DNA of 6,083 nucleotides, taken from positions 1 to 6,083 of the forward strand of contig JAYTQU010000208.1 of NCBI GenBank assembly GCA_043746555.1, read 5' to 3'. The notes beneath the pieces are model-generated. The model worked only from the letters and a program-made list of their open reading frames with translations, had not been told where the DNA came from and did not search any database. Positions within the stretch are counted from its first letter, which is position 1; every line of letters starts with the position of its first letter. Origin of the DNA: CAZQYC01 sp043746555 (lineage in GTDB: Bacteria; Pseudomonadota; Gammaproteobacteria; Steroidobacterales; Steroidobacteraceae). This document shows positions 1 to 5,722 of the stretch, piece by piece. A program made the position numbers and the translations under genes.

Positions 1-631
1 TGATCTGTCGAATCTTGGCGCGCTTGCCTTCCTTGATGTCGATCGTCACCTTAACTTTGTTGCCGGGCACTTCTTCAACTTTCGCGTCGACTCGCACCGC
101 ATACTTGCCGCGCGAAAAATACTGATCGGTGAGATATTGCTTCACCTCGTCGAGCGTCGATTGGTCGAACGTCTTGCCGGTCGCAAGCCCCACGTTCTTC
201 AGCGATTTTTGCAGATCTTCGGTCTTGATGTCCTTGTTGCCTTTCAGTTCGAAGCTCTCGATCGACGGCCGCTCCAATACCGCGATGACCAGCGTAGTAC
301 CGTCGCGCCGCGCTTCGACATCGCGGAAAAATCCGGTCGCATAAATCGCGCGCAGCGCCTCTTGAATTCGGCGCTGGTCCAAGCGATCGCCGATATTCAC
401 CGGCAGATAGTTGTACACCGTGCCTTCGGATATTCGTTGCAAGCCTTCGATGCGAATATCGCTAACGGTAAAATTGTCGGCGCTCGGAATTGTTACTGGA
501 TTGGCGCTTGGGACGACAACCGTCGCAGGGCTCTGAGTAGCACTTGGAGTAGCGACTTGCGAAAACGCAGCACCGCTCGCGGCCAACGCCAGCGTCGCGT
601 GGACCGCATGGACAAGAGTTCTTCGTATCAT
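1..631 (-). CDS. bamA: Outer-membrane protein assembly factor BamA, N-terminal part, partial at the window edge
   Basis: BamA is the Omp85-family core of the BAM complex, which folds beta-barrel proteins into the outer membrane. The first 210 codons are visible and the frame runs off the window end. A signal peptide with basic start MIRRTLVH and an Ala/Leu core ends near AAFSQ at about 22-25. A Pro/Ala/Thr/Ser-rich linker runs from about 26 to 53. POTRA1 begins at FTVSDIRIEGLQRI (54-67) and includes IYATGFFRDVE (96-106) and LVIAVLERPSI (114-124). POTRA2 covers about 125-200, with FELKGNKDIK, TGKTFDQSTL and YFSRGKYAV. POTRA3 would start just beyond KIRQI. These align with E. coli BamA, but the linker before POTRA1 is longer. 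The ATG at 631 is chosen because it gives the signal peptide; its ribosome binding site is weak. It follows rseP after 88 bp, the conserved order. Confidence 0.96.
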   Translation of the reverse strand, partial: MIRRTLVHAVHATLALAASGAAFSQVATPSATQSPATVVVPSANPVTIPSADNFTVSDIRIEGLQRISEGTVYNYLPVNIGDRLDQRRIQEALRAIYATGFFRDVEARRDGTTLVIAVLERPSIESFELKGNKDIKTEDLQKSLKNVGLATGKTFDQSTLDEVKQYLTDQYFSRGKYAVRVDAKVEEVPGNKVKVTIDIKEGKRAKIRQI

Positions 632-665
632 TGTTTATTATCGGTTGCTAAAATTTTGCGTCGAC

Positions 666-729
666 TCGGATCAGATTAACTTTGGTCGGATGAACGTAGG
701 TCGGATAAACCTAGTCGGATCAACTTAGA
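666..729. repeat. Degenerate TCGGAT repeats of about 15 bp in the rseP-bamA gap
   Basis: On the plus strand four units begin with TCGGAT, at 666, 686, 701 and 715. The last three are spaced 15 and 14 bases apart and read TCGGATGAACGTAGG, TCGGATAAACCTAG and TCGGATCAACTTAGA. The first is a longer variant of 20 bases, TCGGATCAGATTAAC plus TTTGG. The shared core is TCGGATNAAC. The last unit covers the final two codons and stop of rseP. The GTAGGTCGGATAAACC stretch resembles one half of enterobacterial REP sequences (GTAGGCCGGATAAGG-like), and TAGG/CCTA at 697-700 and 710-713 could form a short stem. This may be a decayed REP-like tract or a simple slipped duplication. Confidence 0.65.
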
Positions 730-2081
730 CGAGCAATGTCGTTATAAAAGGCCAGCACGGTCAGTAGTATCAGCAACGCGATCCCTACTTGTTGCGCGAC
801 CAACTGCGCTCGCTCTGAGACCGGACCGCCCTTCAGCAGTTCCGCCAATTGAAAAACGATTTGCCCGCCGTCGAGCACCGGAATCGGCAAGAGATTCAGC
901 GCGCCGATGCTAATGCTGAGTAGCGCGAGCAAACTGAGGAATGGAATGAAACCGATGCGAGCCGCTTCTCCTGTGATGGTGGCGATGCCGACAGGACCTG
1001 ACATAGTTTGCAATGACAACTTGCCGGTCACCAGGTAGCCCATAGCGTGAAAAACAAACACTGTTTGATCCCAGGTCTCATTGAGCGCTCGACCGAATGC
1101 GCCAACGATGGAATCGCGCGGCAACATCATTTCCGCAGGCACGGGTTCGCGCGATTGCACCGAGCCGATGCCGATGCGACCAACGGTGCGCCCGTTTTCG
1201 CGTTTTGTAGCGACCGCAACCGACACGGCAACATTGTCACCGCCGCGTCGCACTTCGATCAGCGCCTCGCGATTGGGCCGCGTTTCGATCAGCTTGCGCA
1301 GCTCGCGAAAATCCTGCGTTTGAACGCCGTCAATTCGCATCACTTCATCGCCAACCTTTAAGCCCGCTCGGTCGGCTGGATCGCCTGCAACGACTGTGCC
1401 GATTTTTGCAGGAATCGGTGGATACCAAAAATCGAATCCTAAACCGCTGAGTAATGCGTTTGGTTCAGTTAGTTCGTGAGTGCGATCGCCCACGTTCAGA
1501 CGCACATCGCGCGGGCTGCTGTCCCGATCGACAACGCGCAATGTGACTTCGCCGTCGTCGATTACGCCTTGCAGCGCGGCAATTTCCACCGCTTCGCGTG
1601 TCGACGTTGTTTTACCGTCGACTGCCAGCACGAGATCGTTGCTACGCAGGCCTGCTTGTTCGGCAATGGAATGCGGCGCGACTTCGCCGATGATCGGTTT
1701 GAGTCCCGGCGCGCTAATCGAAAACAGCAGCCAATAAGCGACGATCGCGAACAAAAAATTTGCGATGGGTCCGGCCGCCATCACGGCAATGCGCTTACTC
1801 GGCGGTTGGCTCTTAAACGCACGATGCGCTTCACTCGCCGGAACATTGTCGTCGCGTTCGCCGAGCATGCTGACGTAGCCGCCAACGGGAATCGCCGAGA
1901 TCGCGAACTCGGTACCGTCCTTCAGATTTCGCCGCCACAACACGCGGCCAAAGCCGATCGAGAAGCGCAGTACTTTGATGCCTACGCGGCGCGCGACCCA
2001 AAAATGTCCGAACTCGTGCACTGACACCAGCACGCTAATCGCCACGAGATACACAATCGCATTAAAGAGAAAGGTAATCAC
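720..2081 (-). CDS. rseP: RseP, intramembrane site-2 zinc metalloprotease of the sigma-E pathway
   Basis: RseP cleaves the transmembrane part of the anti-sigma factor RseA after DegS has cut it, which releases sigma-E under envelope stress. It also degrades remnant signal peptides. The product is 453 residues (E. coli 450). HEFGH at 22-26, in the first membrane segment, holds the zinc-binding histidines and the catalytic glutamate. PVGGY at 65-69 and MAAGPIANFLFA at 101-112 belong to the second conserved region. Two periplasmic PDZ domains follow at about 125-200 and 222-295, the second with KVGDEVMRIDG. SGPVGIA is at 361-367, and NLLPIPVLDGG at 396-406 supplies the third zinc ligand, Asp404. 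A final membrane helix lies at about 432-447. The start is GTG at 2081, giving MITFLFNAIVYLVA, which aligns with the E. coli N-terminus. The last codons (Leu, Ser, stop) fall inside a repeat unit shared with the following gap. Confidence 0.97.
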   Translation of the reverse strand: MITFLFNAIVYLVAISVLVSVHEFGHFWVARRVGIKVLRFSIGFGRVLWRRNLKDGTEFAISAIPVGGYVSMLGERDDNVPASEAHRAFKSQPPSKRIAVMAAGPIANFLFAIVAYWLLFSISAPGLKPIIGEVAPHSIAEQAGLRSNDLVLAVDGKTTSTREAVEIAALQGVIDDGEVTLRVVDRDSSPRDVRLNVGDRTHELTEPNALLSGLGFDFWYPPIPAKIGTVVAGDPADRAGLKVGDEVMRIDGVQTQDFRELRKLIETRPNREALIEVRRGGDNVAVSVAVATKRENGRTVGRIGIGSVQSREPVPAEMMLPRDSIVGAFGRALNETWDQTVFVFHAMGYLVTGKLSLQTMSGPVGIATITGEAARIGFIPFLSLLALLSISIGALNLLPIPVLDGGQIVFQLAELLKGGPVSERAQLVAQQVGIALLILLTVLAFYNDIARLS

Positions 2082-2200
2082 TGTGTATCGACCGCCAAAT
2101 AACAGGTTGTCAACATTCGTTTGCTTAAATGATCCATTCGCTCTAACTCACTATCTAATTCGTTCCCGTAATTCGTCAACCATAGCCGGGCAACGATCAT
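2078..2200 (-). CDS. Possible 40-residue small protein bridging dxr and rseP, unrecognised
   Basis: The ATG at 2200 lies 3 nt after the dxr TGA, and its frame stays open for 40 codons to a TGA at 2080-2078. That stop overlaps the rseP GTG (2081) as GTGA, the same junction type as cdsA-dxr. The product begins MIVARLWLTNYGNELDSE and ends LAVDTQ. It is mixed in character, with a short acidic and basic middle, and has no clear membrane segment, signal peptide or known motif. Against it being real, codon use is less biased to G/C third positions than in the neighbours, with several TTA codons, and there is no good ribosome binding site. It would have to be translated by reinitiation from dxr. It may be a true small protein, a coupling leader that delivers ribosomes to rseP, or a chance open frame. 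I do not recognise it and assign no function. Confidence 0.3.
   Translation of the reverse strand: MIVARLWLTNYGNELDSELERMDHLSKRMLTTCYLAVDTQ
2150..2179 (-). promoter_or_regulatory. Candidate sigma-70-type promoter upstream of rseP
   Basis: On the minus strand TTGACG (2179-2174) is followed after 18 bases by GATAGT (2155-2150), 5/6 and 4/6 matches to the consensus boxes. The gap is AT-rich compared with the flanking genes. Transcription would start near 2143 and give an untranslated leader of about 60 nt before the rseP GTG. A second perfect -35 box, TTGACA at 2113-2108, has only a poor -10 (GATACA at 2089-2084), and the start would then fall at or inside the rseP start codon. The call rests on motif matching only. 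Confidence 0.3.
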
Positions 2201-2203
2201 TTG

Positions 2204-3415
2204 TCAGCGTGCCGCCGCGGTCAACGCTTCGCTCGCGCGCGTTCGCGCCCATTGATTCGCGGCAAGCACATCGTCCAGCATCACTACCGGACTCGCACTA
2301 TGAGCCTGCATCGTCCGATCGATCACCGTCGCAATCTCGCAAAACCCGAGATGCCCTTCGAGGAATGCTCGCACCGCCACCTCGTTAGCGGCGTTCAACA
2401 CGGCAGGCATCGTTCCGCCGGCGGCGATTGCATCGCGCGCCAGCGTCAAACTTGGAAAGCGCGTCGTGTCCGGTTGCTCGAATTCTAGTTGGCCGATGGC
2501 AGTCAAATCGAGCGATTCTACACCGGAGGCCAAGCGCTCAGGACACCCTAACGCATGCGCGATCGGCGTTCGCATGTCTGGATTGCCCAACTGCGCAAGC
2601 ACGGAGCCATCGAGATATTCGACCAATGAATGCACAATGCTCTGCGGGTGCACCACCACATCGATGCGCTCGGGCGGTAGATCGAACAGCAAACTCGCTT
2701 CAATCAGCTCCAGGCCCTTGTTCATCAACGTAGCCGAATCCACCGAAATTTTCCGTCCCATCGCCCAGCGCGGATGTGCGCACGCCTGAGCAGGCGTCGC
2801 ATTGGCCATCGCTGCAGCCGACAGCCGTAAAAATGGCCCGCCCGACGCCGTCAACACGATTTTGCGCACACCTCGTGGGCGCTGTCCTGCGGCCGTACCG
2901 GAAGGTAGACACTGGAATATGGCATTGTGTTCACTATCGATGGGAATCAATTCGGCGCCGCCCTGCCGAACGGCCTCCATAAAAAGCGGCCCCGACATGA
3001 CCAGCGCTTCTTTGTTCGCCAGCAAGACTCGCTTTCCAGCTCGTGCGGCGGCGAGCGTCGACGGCAAGCCCGCCGCGCCGACAATCGCGGCCATCACATA
3101 CTCGACGTCGTGGTGAGCAGCTATCTCGTTGATCGCTTGAGCACCGCTCAATACTTTTGTTGCGACCGCACCGCTCGACCTCCCCGCCGATAACAATGTT
3201 TTAAGCTTCGCCGCAGCGGCAGTGTCCGCAAGCACCGCGTATTCGGGACGATGGACGCGACACTGCTCGGCCAATACATCGATGTTGTTTTGCGCCGCGA
3301 GCGCGATTACTTTGAAGCGGTCGCGATGCAGCGCCAATACATTGAGCGTACTCGCGCCGATACTGCCGGTCGAGCCGAGAATCGCGACTCCGATGGGTTT
3401 CGACGGCGAGTTCAC
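2204..3415 (-). CDS. dxr: 1-deoxy-D-xylulose 5-phosphate reductoisomerase
   Basis: Dxr (IspC) rearranges and reduces DXP to 2-C-methyl-D-erythritol 4-phosphate with NADPH, the committed step of the MEP isoprenoid pathway and the target of fosmidomycin. The product is 403 residues (E. coli 398). The Rossmann motif GSTGSIG is at 14-20. LLANKEALVMSG at 131-142, PIDSEHNAIFQ at 158-168 (metal ligands Asp160 and Glu162), TASGGPF at 189-195, HPRWAMGRKISVDSATLMNK at 214-233 with Glu236 as third metal ligand, and HPQSIVHS at 256-263 are all intact. PAVLNAANEVAV at 337-348 is also typical. The start is a GTG at 3415 that overlaps the cdsA TGA as GTGA, with no strong ribosome binding site, so coupling to cdsA is likely. 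Its product feeds the isoprenoid supply used by UppS in the same operon. Confidence 0.97.
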   Translation of the reverse strand: MNSPSKPIGVAILGSTGSIGASTLNVLALHRDRFKVIALAAQNNIDVLAEQCRVHRPEYAVLADTAAAAKLKTLLSAGRSSGAVATKVLSGAQAINEIAAHHDVEYVMAAIVGAAGLPSTLAAARAGKRVLLANKEALVMSGPLFMEAVRQGGAELIPIDSEHNAIFQCLPSGTAAGQRPRGVRKIVLTASGGPFLRLSAAAMANATPAQACAHPRWAMGRKISVDSATLMNKGLELIEASLLFDLPPERIDVVVHPQSIVHSLVEYLDGSVLAQLGNPDMRTPIAHALGCPERLASGVESLDLTAIGQLEFEQPDTTRFPSLTLARDAIAAGGTMPAVLNAANEVAVRAFLEGHLGFCEIATVIDRTMQAHSASPVVMLDDVLAANQWARTRASEALTAAAR

Positions 3416-4221
3416 AACACGCCCATCCAGATCATCCCGAGCGCGAACACCGGTGCCGCGGCGGTGATGCTATCGATGCGATCGAGAATTCCACCATGCC
3501 CCGGCAACAAATTGCTGCTGTCTTTGAGCCCAACATGCCGCTTGAACATGCTTTCGGTGAGATCGCCGACAATCGACGCGGCAACTACGGCGGCGCTCAA
3601 TCCCAAGAACGGGAGCCAGGGTAATGCAAACCACTGCGCGCCGATCAATGCAACGACGGCCGCTGCGGCGAAGCCGCCGAGCACGCCCTCCCAGGTTTTT
3701 CCCGGACTCACACGCACCGCTAGTTTCAATCGACCAAACGTTTTGCCCGCAAAATAAGCGCCGACATCGGCAGCGAACACGAGCACGAGAAAAAACAGCA
3801 ATAGCATCGAACCGCTCACATGCCCGCTCGCGGGTACGCGATGCAAACGACTCAGCGCAAGCCAGGTCGGCGCGAGCACAAGAGCGCCCGCACATGCCGC
3901 TAACAATTTATTCGCTCGCAGCGGCGCGAGGGTCAACCATGCAAAGGCGACGCCCCACCAGAGCAAAGCGATTACGAATAAGTTCGACAATCCCGCAGCG
4001 CTCGCCCCAACATTCAATGCAACGAACATGACGAGCGCAATGAACGCGACGTATACCAAGCGCGCTGCCGTGTTCTTAACGCAGAACTGCGCCCATTCCC
4101 ATGCGCCAAGCAACATGACCGCTGCGATCACCGGCACAGTGACCGATGACGGCGCCCACACCACCACCCACAAAAGTAGCGGCCCTAGAATCACTGCAGT
4201 AAGCACTCGCTGGCGCAACAT
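3412..4221 (-). CDS. cdsA: Phosphatidate cytidylyltransferase (CDP-diacylglycerol synthase)
   Basis: CdsA makes CDP-diacylglycerol from phosphatidic acid and CTP, the branch-point precursor of bacterial phospholipids, as a polytopic inner-membrane enzyme. The product is 269 residues (E. coli 285). Several hydrophobic segments are evident, among them about 7-22, 28-43, 54-72, 80-98, 106-122, 138-156, 181-198 and 203-217. The conserved half has ADVGAYFAGKTFGR at 151-164, SPGKTWEG at 172-179 and GDLTESMFKR at 219-228. The family signature runs from Ser224 to Asp250, with KR, KD, LPGHGG and DRID all present. The frame is open upstream to 4395, but that extension lies inside uppS and is not membrane-like. 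The ATG at 4221 overlaps the uppS TGA as TGATG and gives MLRQRVLTAVILGP, a typical CdsA start, so translation is probably coupled. Its stop overlaps the dxr start. Confidence 0.96.
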   Translation of the reverse strand: MLRQRVLTAVILGPLLLWVVVWAPSSVTVPVIAAVMLLGAWEWAQFCVKNTAARLVYVAFIALVMFVALNVGASAAGLSNLFVIALLWWGVAFAWLTLAPLRANKLLAACAGALVLAPTWLALSRLHRVPASGHVSGSMLLLFFLVLVFAADVGAYFAGKTFGRLKLAVRVSPGKTWEGVLGGFAAAAVVALIGAQWFALPWLPFLGLSAAVVAASIVGDLTESMFKRHVGLKDSSNLLPGHGGILDRIDSITAAAPVFALGMIWMGVL

Positions 4222-4970
4222 CAGCGCTGTCTCGACTGCTGCGAAAGTGGTTGACTCGTCGACGCTTGCGCCGACGTTAATCCGAAGCGTCGCTCGCGAT
4301 TCGCAAATTGCAAAAGCGCGGCGTCCAACTGTTGCTCGCCGAATTCCGGCCATAATTCGGGCAAAAAACATAACTCGGTGTACGCGAGATTCCACAACAG
4401 AAAATTACTAATGCGTTGCTCGCCGCCGGTACGAATAAATAAATCCGGCTCCGGTAAATCGTAAAGCGCGATGCGCTCGCCAAGTTTTGCCTCGTCGATG
4501 TCGTCGACGGCAAGTTTGCCCGCGACGCACTCGGCCGCTAACGCGCGCGCCGCCTGAGCGATGTCCCACCGACCTCCGTAAGCAAAAGCGACCACGACAG
4601 TTAAGCCGGAATTTGCGGCCGTGCGCTGTTCGGCGCTTTGCATACGCGCTTGAATCTCATCGGCCAATTGCAAGCGATCTCCAATGAAGCGCAGTCGCAC
4701 ATTGTTTTTGTGCAGCGATGCGATCTCGCGATCGAGCGCTTCCAAAAACAAACTCATCAGCAAGCCGACTTCTTCCTTGGGTCGCTGCCAGTTCTCACTC
4801 GAAAAAGCGAAAACCGTCAACGCCTCAATGCCGCGACGCGCGCACGACTCGATAGTGGCGCGTACCGCCTTCACGCCGGCGCGATGGCCCGCCGCGCGCG
4901 GTAAACCGCGTTGCTCGGCCCAGCGTCCGTTGCCGTCCATGATGATGGCGATGTGGTGAGGAAGATTCAT
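4221..4970 (-). CDS. uppS: Undecaprenyl diphosphate synthase (cis-prenyltransferase)
   Basis: UppS condenses isopentenyl diphosphate onto farnesyl diphosphate in Z configuration to make the C55 carrier lipid for peptidoglycan and other cell-wall glycans, at the cytoplasmic face of the membrane. The product is 249 residues (E. coli 253). IIMDGNGRWA at 9-18 carries catalytic Asp12 (E. coli Asp26), and His29 lies in AAGHRAG. FSSENW at 56-61 holds Ser57, Asn60 and Trp61. RTGGEQRISNF at 180-190 holds Arg180 and Arg186, and Glu199 matches the Mg-binding Glu213 of E. coli. ANRERRFG at 223-230 closes the core. The usual Asn of NYGGR is Ala130 here. The frame also has an upstream GTG at 5042, but those 24 codons come from the heptamer repeat, so the ATG at 4970 (MNLPHHIAII) is chosen. 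Its ribosome binding site is poor. It overlaps cdsA by one base. Confidence 0.96.
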   Translation of the reverse strand: MNLPHHIAIIMDGNGRWAEQRGLPRAAGHRAGVKAVRATIESCARRGIEALTVFAFSSENWQRPKEEVGLLMSLFLEALDREIASLHKNNVRLRFIGDRLQLADEIQARMQSAEQRTAANSGLTVVVAFAYGGRWDIAQAARALAAECVAGKLAVDDIDEAKLGERIALYDLPEPDLFIRTGGEQRISNFLLWNLAYTELCFLPELWPEFGEQQLDAALLQFANRERRFGLTSAQASTSQPLSQQSRQR

Positions 4971-4974
4971 AAGA

Positions 4975-5058
4975 CTGTGGGCTGTGGGATGTGGGCTGTA
5001 GGTCAGAGGTCGAAAAGAGCGTCTTTTCCGCCTACAGCTCACAGCCTACGGCCTACGG
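4975..5058. repeat. Inverted pair of four-copy heptamer arrays with a central hairpin, filling the frr-uppS gap
   Basis: On the plus strand the left arm is four contiguous 7-mers: CTGTGGG (4975), CTGTGGG (4982), ATGTGGG (4989) and CTGTAGG (4996). The right arm is four 7-mers in reverse orientation: CCTACAG (5031), CTCACAG (5038), CCTACGG (5045) and CCTACGG (5052). The 28-base spacer contains a perfect 7-bp stem, GAAAAGA/TCTTTTC (5012-5018 and 5022-5028), around the loop GCG. The inner arms 4990-5002 and 5031-5043 pair at 12 of 13 positions, so the whole element can fold as one long stem. It begins 10 nt after the frr stop and ends 4 nt before the uppS ATG. A TTTTT run follows at 5061-5065 on the plus strand. 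It could be a dispersed intergenic repeat (REP- or short-tandem-repeat-like), an mRNA processing or stability structure, or a partial attenuator. I do not recognise a named family. Confidence 0.85.
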
Positions 5059-5067
5059 CCTTTTTGG

Positions 5068-5625
5068 CTACACCTGCATCAGTTCTTTTTCTTTTTCGGC
5101 CAACACTTGATCGATCTCGGCCACATGTTTATCGGTAAGCTTTTGGATGTCGTCCTGGGCGCGGTGATCGTCGTCTTGCGAAACCAGCTTCTCTTTCAGC
5201 ATTTCTTTTAGCGTGGTCATGACATCGCGCCGTACGTTACGAACCGCAACGCGCGCGTTCTCGGCTTCGTGCTTCACGACCTTAGTCATTTCGCGACGGC
5301 GCTCTTCGGTCATCGCCGGCATCGGAATGCGAATCACCGTGCCAGCGGTATTCGGCATCAATCCCAAATCCGATTTCATGATTGCTTTTTCGACTGCCTG
5401 TACCACTCCTTTGTCGAACGGAGTAACCACCAACGTACGCGCGTCTTCCACGGTGATGCGCGCCACCTGTTGTAGCGGCGTATCCGTGCCGTAGTAATCG
5501 ACCTTGATATGCTCGACCAAACTGGTGTGCGCACGGCCGGTGCGTAATTTCTTTAATTCGTTGCGAAACGCGACGACGCATTTTTGCATGCGATCGGCGG
5601 CGTCTTTCTTGGATTCTTCGAGCAT
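5068..5625 (-). CDS. frr: Ribosome recycling factor (RRF)
   Basis: RRF acts with EF-G to split the post-termination ribosome and release mRNA and tRNA, in the cytoplasm. The product is 185 residues, exactly the E. coli length. The N-terminal helix carries KKLRTGRA at 25-32. The small beta/alpha domain follows with VDYYGTDTPLQQ at 42-53, VEDARTL at 59-65 and the SDLGLMPNTAG segment at 85-95. The long helices then carry TEERRREMTK at 106-115 and ARVAVRNVRRD at 124-134. The latter includes Arg132, a conserved residue known to matter for function in E. coli RRF. The C-terminus ELMQV is family-typical. The ATG at 5625 is supported by a GGAG site 7 nt upstream and by alignment of the N-terminus. 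It lies between pyrH and uppS, as in most proteobacteria. I see no anomaly within the gene. Confidence 0.98.
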   Translation of the reverse strand: MLEESKKDAADRMQKCVVAFRNELKKLRTGRAHTSLVEHIKVDYYGTDTPLQQVARITVEDARTLVVTPFDKGVVQAVEKAIMKSDLGLMPNTAGTVIRIPMPAMTEERRREMTKVVKHEAENARVAVRNVRRDVMTTLKEMLKEKLVSQDDDHRAQDDIQKLTDKHVAEIDQVLAEKEKELMQV

Positions 5626-5632
5626 GTGAACG

Positions 5633-5636
5633 CTCC
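5633..5636 (-). promoter_or_regulatory. Shine-Dalgarno site for frr
   Basis: On the minus strand GGAG sits 7 nt before the frr ATG, in the context ACGGAGCGTTCACATG. It is the clearest ribosome binding site in the window and fixes the frr start at 5625. The other starts here (uppS, dxr, rseP, bamA) have weak sites or depend on overlap with the preceding gene. Confidence 0.8.
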
Positions 5637-5722
5637 GTTAAAGATTGAATTGCAGATTAAGGTTCATGACGATTCATGGCGTATTAGGGGCGGTTTAGAG
5701 TCGTCACGATTCGCAAGTTGAC

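Noticed and set aside
637..664. A promoter-like TCGACG-N16-GATAAT directly before bamA
   Set aside because: The -10 match is good (5/6), but the transcript would start at about the bamA ATG and be leaderless, which is unlikely for this gene.
137..679. A 180-codon plus-strand open frame opposite bamA
   Set aside because: It lies antisense to a clear BamA signal peptide and POTRA domains, has no recognisable domain, and its composition (Arg/Ala/Asp-rich) is that of a GC-rich shadow frame.
1476..2024. A 182-codon plus-strand open frame opposite rseP
   Set aside because: It is antisense to the conserved RseP PDZ and HEFGH regions, with no motif and a Cys/His/Arg-rich random composition. It is taken as a shadow.
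3251..3757. A 168-codon plus-strand open frame across the dxr-cdsA junction
   Set aside because: It is antisense to two conserved genes and shows no domain or plausible ribosome binding site.
4222..4395. An upstream extension of the cdsA frame (58 more residues)
   Set aside because: It lies wholly inside uppS, is Arg-rich and not membrane-like. The ATG at 4221 gives the standard CdsA N-terminus.
5045..5065. A terminator-like GGCC-TAC-GGCC followed by TTTTT on the plus strand
   Set aside because: The orientation is opposite to all genes here, the stem is short, and the sequence is explained as the last heptamers of the repeat array.
5698..5712. A small hairpin GAGTCG-TCA-CGATTC just after the pyrH stop, and another CATGA-N4-TCATG at 5665-5678
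   Set aside because: The stems are only 5-6 bp, one with a mismatch, and no T-run follows, so a terminator or operator call is not supported.
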